Of a stretch of 64,000 nt of DNA, positions 33,449-42,426 are shown piece by piece. This DNA is from Pacificoceanicola sp048553275. Its GTDB lineage: Bacteria; Pseudomonadota; Alphaproteobacteria; Rhodobacterales; Rhodobacteraceae. Where the stretch lies: assembly GCF_048553275.1 (NCBI RefSeq), contig NZ_JBLZMW010000006.1, forward strand, positions 124,001-188,000, given 5' to 3'. Below the pieces are notes generated by a model, which was not told where the DNA came from, ran no database searches, and saw only the letters and a program-made list of their open reading frames with translations. The position numbers were made by a program, and so were the translations under genes. The first letter of the stretch is position 1; every line of letters begins with the position of its first letter.

Positions 33449-33840
33449 TTGTCCAGATCGCGGCGCACCGCGTCCTGCGACATCAGCCGCCGATGCTCGT
33501 CCAGCTGATCGAAGGTGTCGTCGAGGCGGAAATGCAGCTGCGGCGTGTGTTTGATCTTCATGCCCTTGGACAGAAGATGGCGCAGCTCGCCGCGGTGCTT
33601 GTGCAGCAGTTCGAACATCTCGTCCTGCCCTTTGCCGCCAAGCGGCACCACATAGGCCGTGGCGATCCGCAGATCGGGAGAAACGCGCACCTCACCGACG
33701 GTGATCGACATGCGGTTGAGATCCGGATCGTGGATTTCCGCGCGGGAGAGGATTTCCGACAAGCGCCGGCGCAAGAGTTCACCCACGCGCCGCTGACGCT
33801 GGGACTGACCGGGACCTTCGGGGATTCTGTTCTGTGCCAT
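33445..33840 (-). CDS. rbfA: 30S ribosome-binding factor RbfA
   Basis: 131-aa KH-fold factor needed for maturation of the 16S rRNA 5' end. Features: QRQRRVGELLRRRLSEILSR, MSITVGEVRVSPDLRIATAYV, and FRLDDTFDQLDEHRRL near the C-terminus. The start ATG is at 33840. It is coupled downstream to the NAGPA gene and is divergent from dapB across an 88-bp gap, a typical arrangement in this order. Confidence 0.95.
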   Translation of the reverse strand: MAQNRIPEGPGQSQRQRRVGELLRRRLSEILSRAEIHDPDLNRMSITVGEVRVSPDLRIATAYVVPLGGKGQDEMFELLHKHRGELRHLLSKGMKIKHTPQLHFRLDDTFDQLDEHRRLMSQDAVRRDLDK

Positions 33841-33928
33841 AGGGGTGATGTAAGCCCCTTCATCGGCTTTGCCAAGCGGGGCGCGCCACGCTATGGGGGG
33901 GCGGAAGCTGAATGAATGGAGAATGACC

Positions 33929-34741
33929 ATGACCGATCTGCCAGGCGTTGTGATCACGGGTGTTTCGGGCCGGATGGGCCAGATGCTGGCCCGCGAAGTG
34001 TTGGCCAGTGACAAGCTGAAGCTGGCGGGCGGGCTGGAGCGCGCTGGCCACGATTGGATTGGCCGCGATCTGGGCGAATGCATGGGCGGCGCGGCGAACG
34101 GGATCATGGTCAGCGACGACCCTTTGGAGGCCTTTGCCCGGGCGCAGGCGGTGATCGACTTCACAGCCCCTGCGGCGACGGTGGCCTTTGCCGAACTGGC
34201 CGCGCAGGCGCGGGCGGTGCATGTCATTGGCACCACGGGGCTGTCGGAGGATGATCTGGCCAAGATCAAGAAGGCTGCGCACCATGCGGTGGTGGTGCGG
34301 GCCGGGAACATGAGCCTTGGCGTGAACCTTCTCACCCGGGTGACACGGCAGGTGGCGGCGGCGCTCGACGCGGATTGGGATATCGAGATCGTCGAGACAC
34401 ATCACAATCAGAAGGTGGATGCACCGTCCGGCACGGCGTTGATGTTGGGCGAGGCCGCTGCCGAGGGGCGGGGCGTTGCGCTCGATGATGTGTCGGATCG
34501 GGGCCGCGATGGCATCACCGGGGCGCGCAAACGCGGCGATATCGGGTTTCACGCGATCCGGGGCGGTGATGTGGTGGGCGAGCACGAGGTGATCTTTGCC
34601 AGCCCAGGAGAGCGCATCGTGATCAAGCACATCGCGTCGGACCGGGCACTTTTTGCCCGTGGCGCGCTAAAGGCGGCGCTCTGGGGGCAGGACAAGGAAC
34701 CCGGGGAATACGACATGCTGGATGTGCTGGGTCTGACATAA
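33929..34741 (+). CDS. dapB: 4-hydroxy-tetrahydrodipicolinate reductase
   Basis: 270-aa enzyme of lysine and diaminopimelate synthesis (E. coli DapB is 273). The NAD(P)-binding GVSGRMGQ is at about residue 12, DFTAP follows, and GTTGLSEDDL is present. The catalytic ETHHNQKVDAPSGTAL contains the conserved His and Lys. Start ATG 33929 lies 7 nt after GGAG; the in-frame ATG at 33923 is too close to it. Convergent with dapA, sharing the lysine pathway. Confidence 0.96.
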   Translation: MTDLPGVVITGVSGRMGQMLAREVLASDKLKLAGGLERAGHDWIGRDLGECMGGAANGIMVSDDPLEAFARAQAVIDFTAPAATVAFAELAAQARAVHVIGTTGLSEDDLAKIKKAAHHAVVVRAGNMSLGVNLLTRVTRQVAAALDADWDIEIVETHHNQKVDAPSGTALMLGEAAAEGRGVALDDVSDRGRDGITGARKRGDIGFHAIRGGDVVGEHEVIFASPGERIVIKHIASDRALFARGALKAALWGQDKEPGEYDMLDVLGLT

Positions 34742-34808
34742 GGTTACGGGCCGGGTCGGGTCATTCTGGCCCGCCCAAGTCCGGAACAGACCGGCGCAAC
34801 GCACGAAA

Positions 34809-34835
34809 AAAGGGCGGGGGACATCCCCGCCCTTT
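34809..34835 (-). terminator. terminator between dapB and dapA
   Basis: An 11-bp stem, AAAGGGCGGGG (34809-34819) with CCCCGCCCTTT (34825-34835), with a GACAT loop. On the minus strand it ends in six T's, serving dapA. On the plus strand only three T's follow, so it is weaker for dapB. Confidence 0.85.
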
Positions 34836-34860
34836 GCTACATCCGCACCAAGGGGAAGAA

Positions 34861-35736
34861 TTAGTTCAGCAGGCCCGCGTGGCGCAGCCCGGCGTCAAGC
34901 AGGTCGCGCGTCGGCTCGGTGACCGGCATCAGCGGCAGACGCGTGTCCTCGGAGCACAGGCCCAGCTTCGACATGGCATATTTCGCACCATTCAGGCCCG
35001 GTTCGGTGAAGATCGCCCGGTGCAGCGGCATCAGGCGGTCCTGAATGGTCAGCGCCTTGCGGTAATCCCCGTCGAGACAGGCAGTCTGCAGCTCGGAGCA
35101 CAGGCGCGGCGCGACGTTGGCCGTCACGGAAATGCAGCCAATGCCACCCTGCGCGTTGAAGCCATGCGCCGTCGCGTCCTCGCCGGAGACCTGAATGAAA
35201 TCCGGGCCGCAGGTGATGCGTTGCTGGCAGACGCGGGCGAGATCGCCGGTGGCATCCTTGACGCCCACGATGCGCGGCAGCTTGGCCAGCTTGCCCATGG
35301 TGTCCGGCGTCATGTCCACGGCCGAGCGGCCAGGGATGTTGTAGATGATGATCGGAATCTCGGCGCAGTCGTGTACGGCCTGGAAATGCGCGTAAAGCCC
35401 TGCCTGCGTCGGCTTGTTGTAGTAGGGCGTCACGACGAGGGCCGCATCCGCGCCAACCTCGGCCGCATATTGCGTAAAGCGCACGGCCTCGTCGGTGTTG
35501 TTTGACCCCGCACCCGCGATTACCGGAATCCGGCCGGCGACGGCATCAACGACGCAGGCGATGACCTGTTCATGTTCCTTGTGGGTCAGCGTCGGGCTTT
35601 CGCCCGTTGTCCCCACGGGAACCAAGCCATGCGAGCCTTCGCTGATGTGCCACTCCACAAGGCGTTTGAGCGTGTCGAAATCCACTGCGCCGTCCTTGAA
35701 CGGCGTGACCAGTGCAGGCATCGAACCCTTGAACAT
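34861..35736 (-). CDS. dapA: 4-hydroxy-tetrahydrodipicolinate synthase
   Basis: 291-aa aldolase of lysine synthesis condensing pyruvate with aspartate semialdehyde. Motifs include LVPVGTTGESPTLTH, the VTPYYNKPTQ loop, IIYNIPGRS, and the Schiff-base lysine in RIVGVKDATGDL. Start ATG 35736 (MFKGSMPALVTPF), with GAGAG upstream. A terminator lies between its stop and the convergent dapB gene. The promoter should lie in the 141-bp gap to the slt gene. Confidence 0.96.
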   Translation of the reverse strand: MFKGSMPALVTPFKDGAVDFDTLKRLVEWHISEGSHGLVPVGTTGESPTLTHKEHEQVIACVVDAVAGRIPVIAGAGSNNTDEAVRFTQYAAEVGADAALVVTPYYNKPTQAGLYAHFQAVHDCAEIPIIIYNIPGRSAVDMTPDTMGKLAKLPRIVGVKDATGDLARVCQQRITCGPDFIQVSGEDATAHGFNAQGGIGCISVTANVAPRLCSELQTACLDGDYRKALTIQDRLMPLHRAIFTEPGLNGAKYAMSKLGLCSEDTRLPLMPVTEPTRDLLDAGLRHAGLLN

Positions 35737-35877
35737 GACACGCTCTCCTATTGCGGTTTCTCTCAGTCGTCTTTCAGAGGAATTCCGCCGACCCAAAGCG
35801 ATTGTGAGTTGAAGGGCCTGATATGCGCGGTATCCTTTGCGGGCGTCTATCCCTTTTAGCATGGAAATTGCAAGCTT

Positions 35878-37830
35878 ATGTCACGCCTTCTGGCCTGCCT
35901 CTTCATCCTTTGTCTGCCCATTGTGGCCGCCGCCGAGACCAGTGGGCAGGCTTTGGCCCGCGCCATGGCGGCGATGCGCGAGGGCAACTGGGCCAAGGCG
36001 CAGATCGAGGCCCGCACCGACGGGCAAGCGGCGATTGACGTGATTCTCTGGCATGCGCTGCGCGTCGGGCGCGGTGACCCAGTCGAAGTGCAGGATTTCA
36101 TCGCGCGCAACCCCAATTGGCCGGGCATGCCCTACCTGCGGGAAAAGAGCGAAGTTGTGATGTCCGAGGCCTCCGGCGATGAGGTTCTGGCGTTCTTTGC
36201 AGACGATACGCCACAGACCGGCGCGGGCACGCTGGCGCTCGCGCGGGCACACAAGGAGAAGGGCGAAGAGGGAATCGCTGCCGCGGAAGTCGTGCTGGCC
36301 TGGCGGACTTTGGCGCTGACGGCGGACGAACGCCGCGCGTTCCTGTTCAACTGGGAAGATGTGCTGAAAGATCATAACACCGCGCGGCTCGACATGGCTC
36401 TGTGGAAAGGCTGGAGCAGCAATGCCAGCGCCATGGTGCCGCTGGTGAGCGAAGGGTGGCGCAAGCTGGCGGAGGCGCGGCTGGCGCTGCGTGCGGACGA
36501 AGGCGGCGTCGATGGCAAGATCGCGGCGGTGCCGGCGGAGCTGGCCGATCATCCGGGACTGGCCTTCGATCGGTTCCTCTGGCGGGTGCGAAAGCGGCGC
36601 GACGCGGATGCCATCGCGCTGTTGCTGGAGCGGTCGACCAGTGCCGAGGCTTTGGGCGAGCCATGGGCCTGGGCGCGGGCGCGGCGGGATCTGGCGCGCG
36701 AGCGAATGCGCGATGGCGCGGTGCTCGAAGCGTACAAGATCGCTGCCAGCCACTACCTTGTCGAAGGGTCGGATTTTGCGGATCTGGAATGGCTCTCGGG
36801 CTATCTCGCGCTGCGCTTTCTTGATCGGGCCGACCTCGCCGAGACTCATTTCAGGCGTTTTGGCGAGGCGGTCTGGACCCCGATTTCCGCGGGACGTGCG
36901 GGATATTGGCTGGGCCGGGCACTCGAAGCGCAGGGCAAGACGACAGAGGCCGCCGCCGCCTATGCGCAGGGGGCGAAATTCCAGACATCGTTTTACGGGT
37001 TGCTGGCCGCCGAACGGGCCGGTGTCGCGCCGGATCCGGCGCTTTCGGGCGCGGAGGAGTTTCCGGACTGGCGGCAGGCGGATTTTGCGAAGAGTTCCGT
37101 CTTCGACGCGGCAATCCTGTTGCTGGCCGCTGGCGAGACATCGCTGGGCGAACGCTTCTTGACGCATCTGGCGGAGGGGCTGGACCGGACCGGCATGGGC
37201 CAGCTGGGCCAGATGCTCGAAGAGCTGAACCGTCCGCACATTCAGGTGATGCTGGGCAAGCGCGCCGCGCAATATGGCATCGAGCTTCCGGGACCGTATT
37301 ATGCGTTGCATCCGAAGATAACCGGCACCGAGTTCCCGGTGCCGAAGGAGCTGGTGCTGTCGATTGCGCGCCGCGAGTCCGAATTCGATCCCGGCGTGAT
37401 CTCCGGCGCCGGGGCACGCGGCTTCATGCAGCTCATGCCGGGGACGGCACGCGATGTTTCGGGCTGGCTGAACATGGACTACAGCGCCGATCGGCTGCTC
37501 AGCGATCCGTCCTACAATGCCACGCTCGGGGCCGCCTATCTTGCCGATCTGGCTCAGCGCTTCGATGGCAACGCCGTGATGATGGCGGCGGGCTACAACG
37601 CCGGGCCGGGACGGCCCATCCAGTGGATGGAACGCTATGGCGATCCGCGAAAGGGCGAGGTGGATGTGATCGACTGGATCGAATTCATCCCCTTCGACGA
37701 GACCCGCAACTACGTGATGCGCGTGACCGAAAGCCTGCCGGTGTACCGAGCGCGCCTCGGCAAGACGCCGCACCCGGTGCCGTTCAGCGAAGAGCTGACA
37801 GGTGGAACGCTGAAATCCTCCACGGATTGA
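35878..37830 (+). CDS. soluble lytic murein transglycosylase
   Basis: 650-aa periplasmic enzyme that cleaves glycan strands between MurNAc and GlcNAc, releasing anhydro-muropeptides. Signal peptide residues 1-19 (ending VAAA before ETSGQ). The helical U-domain of about 450 residues consists of alpha-alpha repeats. The C-terminal SLT domain has catalytic Glu500 in IARRESEFDPGVISGAGARG, then FMQLMPGTARDVS and MMAAGYNAGPGRP. Layout and length match Slt70. It starts 3 nt before TTA-type AT-rich sequence ends and converges on the DMT exporter gene. Confidence 0.93.
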   Translation: MSRLLACLFILCLPIVAAAETSGQALARAMAAMREGNWAKAQIEARTDGQAAIDVILWHALRVGRGDPVEVQDFIARNPNWPGMPYLREKSEVVMSEASGDEVLAFFADDTPQTGAGTLALARAHKEKGEEGIAAAEVVLAWRTLALTADERRAFLFNWEDVLKDHNTARLDMALWKGWSSNASAMVPLVSEGWRKLAEARLALRADEGGVDGKIAAVPAELADHPGLAFDRFLWRVRKRRDADAIALLLERSTSAEALGEPWAWARARRDLARERMRDGAVLEAYKIAASHYLVEGSDFADLEWLSGYLALRFLDRADLAETHFRRFGEAVWTPISAGRAGYWLGRALEAQGKTTEAAAAYAQGAKFQTSFYGLLAAERAGVAPDPALSGAEEFPDWRQADFAKSSVFDAAILLLAAGETSLGERFLTHLAEGLDRTGMGQLGQMLEELNRPHIQVMLGKRAAQYGIELPGPYYALHPKITGTEFPVPKELVLSIARRESEFDPGVISGAGARGFMQLMPGTARDVSGWLNMDYSADRLLSDPSYNATLGAAYLADLAQRFDGNAVMMAAGYNAGPGRPIQWMERYGDPRKGEVDVIDWIEFIPFDETRNYVMRVTESLPVYRARLGKTPHPVPFSEELTGGTLKSSTD

Positions 37831-37833
37831 ACC

Positions 37834-38703
37834 TCAGCTTTCCGCCTGCCGAGCCCGCCATAGGGTGAACAGACCCGCCAGAACGATCAGCGCGACGCCC
37901 AAGGCGACGTTCAGGCGGATATGCTCGCCGAAGACGATGATGCCGAGGGCGCTGGCAAAGACCAGCTGGAGATAGGCGAAGGGCTGCACGGCGCTGGCCT
38001 CGGCCACTTCGTAGACGCGAATGAGCGTGTAGTGCCCCGCCGCGCCTGTCAGGCACAACAACGCCATCCAGCCCCAGTCCGGGGCGGTCATCGGAACCCA
38101 GAACCACGCGCCGATCGCCGTGGCAATCACCATGCCGACCGTGCCGGTATAGAAGAAGGAGGTCGCGGCGCTGTCGGTGCGCGCCACGTAGCGCGTGAGC
38201 AGCCCGTAAAGCGCAAACATAAGCGCCGCGCCCAGCGGGATCACCGCATAGGGCGAGAATACCCCGCCCGAGGGTTGCAGGATGATGATCACCCCGATGA
38301 ATCCCACGCCGATCGCCGCCCAGCGGCGCCAGCCGACAGTCTCGCCGAGGACCGGTCCGGACAGCGCGGCGACAAGCAGCGGATAGCAGGCAAAGACAGC
38401 GTGGCTTTCGATGAGCCCGAGATAGACGAATCCGATGACCATGACGTTGATCTCGACCACCAGAAGCGCGGCGCGGAAGGCCTGAACCCACGGCATGCCG
38501 GATTGCGCCGCAATTCTGATGCCGCCCGCCTTGCGCTTGGCAATGGCGATCACGAAGGCGGCAAAGAACCAGTAGCGGATCATCACCACCATCATCGTGT
38601 TGTATTCGCCGGCCAGATGTCGCGAGAGACCGTCCTGCATGGCAAAAATGAAGGTGGTCACCACCATCAGCCAGATGCCGAGGCCAAGGTTCTGTTCTTT
38701 CAT
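37834..38703 (-). CDS. DMT-family transporter (EamA, ten transmembrane helices)
   Basis: 289-aa inner-membrane transporter of the drug/metabolite superfamily, with two tandem EamA domains (about 10-140 and 155-280) and ten hydrophobic helices. Typical signatures: FAMQDGLSRHLAG near the N-terminus, PLLVAALSGPVLGETVGWRRW at the first domain end, and FAYLQLVFASALGIIVFGEHI in the second. Such proteins export amino acids, purines or metabolites; no substrate can be assigned. It starts 14 bp after the mnmD stop on the same strand and is probably co-transcribed. Confidence 0.88.
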   Translation of the reverse strand: MKEQNLGLGIWLMVVTTFIFAMQDGLSRHLAGEYNTMMVVMIRYWFFAAFVIAIAKRKAGGIRIAAQSGMPWVQAFRAALLVVEINVMVIGFVYLGLIESHAVFACYPLLVAALSGPVLGETVGWRRWAAIGVGFIGVIIILQPSGGVFSPYAVIPLGAALMFALYGLLTRYVARTDSAATSFFYTGTVGMVIATAIGAWFWVPMTAPDWGWMALLCLTGAAGHYTLIRVYEVAEASAVQPFAYLQLVFASALGIIVFGEHIRLNVALGVALIVLAGLFTLWRARQAES

Positions 38704-38717
38704 TCCGTGTCTTCCAT

Positions 38718-39383
38718 TCAGCCCAAGCGGGCGCGTGTCATATGTCTCTTGCGCCCGTACCCTTGGGTGCGGGTCGCGACAAATCCGGCCTCGTCGAGGC
38801 TACGCCGGACATGTCCGGCGGCGGTGTAGGTGGCGGCGGTGCCCTCCGGCGCGGTGTGATGCGCCACTGCCTGCATCAGTGCCGGCGTCCAGAGTTCGGG
38901 GTTTTTCGCCGGGGAAAACCCGTCGAGAAACCAGGCGTCCGCCTTGCCCCGCCACGCGGGCACGGTCTGCCGTGCGTCGCCTTCGATCATCTCGAAGCGC
39001 AGATCCGGCAGCTCGAAACGCCGTGCCCCCGCCGTCCAGAACGGGCCGAGTTCGCTCGCTAGGGTTTTGACCTCCGGAAAGGCGCTCTGCGCCCGGATCA
39101 TCGCGTCCCCGTCGAGGGGAAAGGCCTCGAATGTTGTAAAATGCAGGACGCCGGTCTGCCCCGCCTGCCGCCAGAGCAGCAGCGCCGCAAGCAGGTTCAT
39201 ACCGGTGCCGAACCCCAGTTCGGCAATGTGAAACCCGTCCCGAAACCGACCCGGCAGGTCGTTGCCATCAAGAAACACGTGCCGCGTCTCGGCAAGCCCG
39301 TTGTCCAGCGAGAAATAGGGGTCGTCAAACCGGGTCGAGACGGGAACCGCGCCCCGCCAGTCAAGCGCGCTCTGGCCTGCCAT
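38718..39383 (-). CDS. mnmD: tRNA (mnm5s2U34)-methyltransferase MnmD
   Basis: 221-aa SAM-dependent methyltransferase, the stand-alone version of the MnmC methyltransferase domain (DUF752 family). It carries LDWRGAVPVSTRFDDPYFSLDNGLAETRHVFLDGNDL at the start, the SAM-binding GFGTGMNLLAALL, and DAWFLDGFSPAKNPELW near residue 165. It completes the 5-methylaminomethyl group on the wobble uridine of certain tRNAs. The oxidase half is encoded divergently by the neighbouring gene. Confidence 0.92.
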   Translation of the reverse strand: MAGQSALDWRGAVPVSTRFDDPYFSLDNGLAETRHVFLDGNDLPGRFRDGFHIAELGFGTGMNLLAALLLWRQAGQTGVLHFTTFEAFPLDGDAMIRAQSAFPEVKTLASELGPFWTAGARRFELPDLRFEMIEGDARQTVPAWRGKADAWFLDGFSPAKNPELWTPALMQAVAHHTAPEGTAATYTAAGHVRRSLDEAGFVATRTQGYGRKRHMTRARLG

Positions 39384-39431
39384 GGTAAATCACCTTAGAA
39401 GTCGGCCAAGTTGTGAAGGCAGGGGGCGGCA

Positions 39432-40475
39432 ATGGCAAGCGTGGATGTGACGGTGCGCGGGGCGGGCGCTTTCGGGCTGTCGGTGGCCTGGGCTTGTACG
39501 CTGCGGGGCGCGCGAGTTCGTGTGGTCGACCCCTTCGGGCCGGGGGCCGGCGCGTCGGGCGGGATCGTCGGGGCGCTGGCGCCGCATGTGCCGGAAAACT
39601 GGAACCCGAAGAAAGCGTTTCAGCGCGACAGTCTACTGATGGCACAAGCGTTCTGGGCCGGGGTCGAGGCGGCGGGCGGTCTCTCGACCGGGTATGGCCG
39701 GCTCGGCCGCTTGCAGCCGATCATGGATGAGGCCGGGCTGGCGCTCGCCCGGCAGCGCGGATTGGGCGCACAGGACCTCTGGCTGGGCAAGGCGAGCTGG
39801 GAGATTGTCGAGGCCGCAACCGCGGCGCCTTTTGCGCCGCAAAGCCCGACCGGCTTCTTGATCCACGACACGCTCAGCGGCCGTCTGCACCCGCGCCGTG
39901 CCTGTGATGCGCTGGTTGCCGCCCTGCGCGTGCGGGGCGGCGACATTGTGACAGAAGCCTATGATGAAGGGGCGGTGGTCTGGGCCACCGGCTGGCGTGG
40001 TCTGCTGGAGCTGACTGATGCGCTGGGCCGGAAAATCGGCGACGGGGTCAAGGGGCAGGCCGTCTTGCTCCGCCATGACGCGCGGGACGCGCCGCAGCTG
40101 TACGCCGGAGGCCTGCACATCATTCCGCATTCCGATGGCACCCTTGCCATTGGCTCCACCTCGGAACGAGACTTCGACGACCCAACGGCCACCGATACCC
40201 AAACCGACGATCTGATCGCCCGCGCCTGCGACGCCCTGCCGGTGCTCCGAGGCGCGGAGATCCTGCAACGCTGGGCCGGTGTGCGCCCGCGTGCCCGCAG
40301 TCGCGCGCCCTTGCTCGGCCCATGGCCTGGCCGCGCAGGGCATTACATCGCGAATGGTGGCTTCAAGATTGGCTTTGGCATGGCGCCGAAGGTGGCGGAG
40401 GTCATGGCTGACCTGATCCTGACAGGGCAGGACAGCATCCCCGAAGGCTTCCGCGTTGAGGAACTGACGCGCTGA
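39432..40475 (+). CDS. FAD-dependent oxidoreductase, probable MnmC oxidase-domain protein
   Basis: 347-aa DAO-fold flavoprotein. The dinucleotide motif VRGAGAFGLSVAWA lies at residues 6-19, with GPGAGASGGIVGALAPH, a GKASWEIVEAA segment and the C-terminal GHYIANGGFKIGFGMAPK. Divergent from mnmD by 48 bp. In gammaproteobacteria these two activities are fused in one MnmC protein, so the pair looks like a split MnmC. It would oxidise cmnm5U to nm5U in tRNA. A glycine- or amino-acid-oxidase role for the FAD half cannot be excluded. Confidence 0.8.
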   Translation: MASVDVTVRGAGAFGLSVAWACTLRGARVRVVDPFGPGAGASGGIVGALAPHVPENWNPKKAFQRDSLLMAQAFWAGVEAAGGLSTGYGRLGRLQPIMDEAGLALARQRGLGAQDLWLGKASWEIVEAATAAPFAPQSPTGFLIHDTLSGRLHPRRACDALVAALRVRGGDIVTEAYDEGAVVWATGWRGLLELTDALGRKIGDGVKGQAVLLRHDARDAPQLYAGGLHIIPHSDGTLAIGSTSERDFDDPTATDTQTDDLIARACDALPVLRGAEILQRWAGVRPRARSRAPLLGPWPGRAGHYIANGGFKIGFGMAPKVAEVMADLILTGQDSIPEGFRVEELTR

Positions 40476-40481
40476 TCTGCG

Positions 40482-40503
40482 CTTCTTCTCTGTCCAAATA
40501 TCC
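40482..40503 (-). repeat. dispersed intergenic motif, copy D (inverted)
   Basis: Read on the minus strand: GGATATTTGGACAGAGAAG plus AAG, the cleanest version of the 22-nt core. It lies in the 85-bp convergent gap between the FAD oxidoreductase and uvrC, next to a GGGGC-GAA-GCCCC hairpin at about 40529. Confidence 0.6.
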
Positions 40504-40560
40504 TGGGGGAGCGCCGCAGGCGCGGGGGCGAAGCCCCGAACCGTCCGGCGCCGTCTCGCC

Positions 40561-42426
40561 TTATCCGTTTTCGTGAAAGAACGCGTAGATCCGTTCCGCG
40601 AGCGATTCCGATACGCCGTCAACTGCCTTGAGATCGGCAAGGTTGGCCCGGCTGACGGCCTTGGCCGAGCCGAAATGCGCCAGCAACGCCCGCTTGCGCG
40701 CGCCGCCGACCCCTGAAATCTCGTCCAGCGGGTTCTTCATATTGGATTTTGCCCGCTTTGCCCGGTGCGTGCCAATGGCAAAGCGGTGTGCCTCGTCGCG
40801 CAGCCTTTGGATGAAGTACAACACGGGATCGTTGTGGCGCAGCGCGAAAGGCCGCGCTCCGGGACGATAGAACTCTTCCTTGCCCGCATCGCGGTCCACG
40901 CCCTTGGCCACACCGACAAAGGGCAGATCGTTCACGCCATGTTCGGCCATGATTTCGGCCACCGCCGAGATTTGCCCCGCGCCGCCGTCGATCAGCATGA
41001 GGTCGGGCCAAAGCCCCTTGGAGCGATCCGGGTCTTCCTTCAGCAGCCGTTTCAGCCGCCGGTTCAGCACCTCTTTCATCATGCCGAAATCGTCGCCCGG
41101 CGTGAGTTCTTCGCCCTTGATGTTGAATTTGCGGTATTGGTTCTTCATGAACCCGTCCGGCCCTGCCACGATCATGCCGCCCACGGCGTTGGTGCCCTGA
41201 ATATGGCTGTTGTCGTAGACTTCGATGCGGTCCGGTGGGGCGTCGAGGGCAAAAGCCTCCGCCAGCCCGCGCAGCAATTTGGCCTGCGTCGCGCTTTCGG
41301 ACATGCGCCGGGCGAGGCTTTCACGGGCGTTGCGCACCGCCGAATCCATCAGCTCGGCCTTTTCCCCGCGTTGTGGCACGCTGATTTCGACCTTGCGGCC
41401 CAGCTTTTCGCTCAACGCCTCGCACATCAGGTCGTCATTCTCGATCCCGTGCGAGAGCAGCAGCAGGCGCGGCGGCTCTTTCTGGTCATAAAACTGACCG
41501 ATGAAGGCTTCCATGACTTCTGCGTGACCCACGTCGGGACCGACACGCGGATAGAAATCGCGGTTGCCCCAATTCTGGTTCGCGCGGATGAAGAAGACCT
41601 GCACGCAGGCCTGGCCGCTGTCCATATGCAGCGCGATGATGTCCGCCTCGGCCACGGTCTGCGGGTTGATCCCTTGGGCCGTTTGCACCTGTGTCAGGGC
41701 GCGGATGCGATCGCGCAGGGCGGCGGCGCGCTCGAACTCCATCGCTTCCGATGCTTCGGCCATTTGCGCCGCCAGTGTTTCCTGGATCTCAGTCGACTTG
41801 CCGGAGAGGAACCGTTGCGAGTCCTTCACCGCCTTGGCGTATTCGGCCTCGGAGATCTTGCCCACGCAGGGGCCGGAGCAGCGTTTGATCTGATACTGCA
41901 GGCATGGGCGGGTGCGGGCCTCGAACATCGAATCCGAGCAGTTGCGCAGCTGAAAACCCTTTTGCAGCTGTGACAGCACCCGGTTCACCGCCCCGGCGCT
42001 GGCGAAGGGGCCGTAATAGCTGCCGCGCTCCTTCTTTGCACCGCGATGCTTCTTGATCATCGGGTAGGGGTGATCGGTCACGAGGATATTGGGAAAGCTC
42101 TTGTCGTCGCGCAGCAGCACGTTGAACTTCGGCTTGAGCTGTTTGATCAGGTTCTGTTCGAGCAGCAGCGCCTCTGTTTCGGTGCGCGTGGTCAGGAACA
42201 TCATCGAGGCGGTCTCGGAGATCATCCGTTCGATGCGGCGCGAATGCTGGGCCGATGGGCGTGCATAGTTGCTGACGCGGTTGCGCAGGTTGCGGGCCTT
42301 GCCGACGTAGAGCACGCGGGACTGGTCATCGAGCATGCGATAGACGCCGGGGCTGCCGTCCAGCGTCTTGAGGTGGTCCTGAATGACCTCGTATCCCGTT
42401 CGAGCGGGGGGCGCGGCGTCTGTCAT
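40561..42426 (-). CDS. uvrC: excinuclease ABC subunit UvrC
   Basis: 621-aa nuclease that makes both cuts in nucleotide excision repair. Order: GIY-YIG domain at the N-terminus (GVYRMLDDQSRVLYVGKARN, NYARP), a Cys-containing CLQYQIKRCSGPCVG segment, the UVR motif (MAEASEAMEFERAAALRDRI), the RNase H-like C-terminal nuclease with DNSHIQGTNAVGGMIV and DLMLIDGGAGQI, and a tandem HhH end (GVGGARKRALLAHFGSAKAV). Start ATG 42426 (MTDAAPPARTGYE), not the longer frame. It follows a long AT-rich control region. Confidence 0.95.
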   Translation of the reverse strand: MTDAAPPARTGYEVIQDHLKTLDGSPGVYRMLDDQSRVLYVGKARNLRNRVSNYARPSAQHSRRIERMISETASMMFLTTRTETEALLLEQNLIKQLKPKFNVLLRDDKSFPNILVTDHPYPMIKKHRGAKKERGSYYGPFASAGAVNRVLSQLQKGFQLRNCSDSMFEARTRPCLQYQIKRCSGPCVGKISEAEYAKAVKDSQRFLSGKSTEIQETLAAQMAEASEAMEFERAAALRDRIRALTQVQTAQGINPQTVAEADIIALHMDSGQACVQVFFIRANQNWGNRDFYPRVGPDVGHAEVMEAFIGQFYDQKEPPRLLLLSHGIENDDLMCEALSEKLGRKVEISVPQRGEKAELMDSAVRNARESLARRMSESATQAKLLRGLAEAFALDAPPDRIEVYDNSHIQGTNAVGGMIVAGPDGFMKNQYRKFNIKGEELTPGDDFGMMKEVLNRRLKRLLKEDPDRSKGLWPDLMLIDGGAGQISAVAEIMAEHGVNDLPFVGVAKGVDRDAGKEEFYRPGARPFALRHNDPVLYFIQRLRDEAHRFAIGTHRAKRAKSNMKNPLDEISGVGGARKRALLAHFGSAKAVSRANLADLKAVDGVSESLAERIYAFFHENG

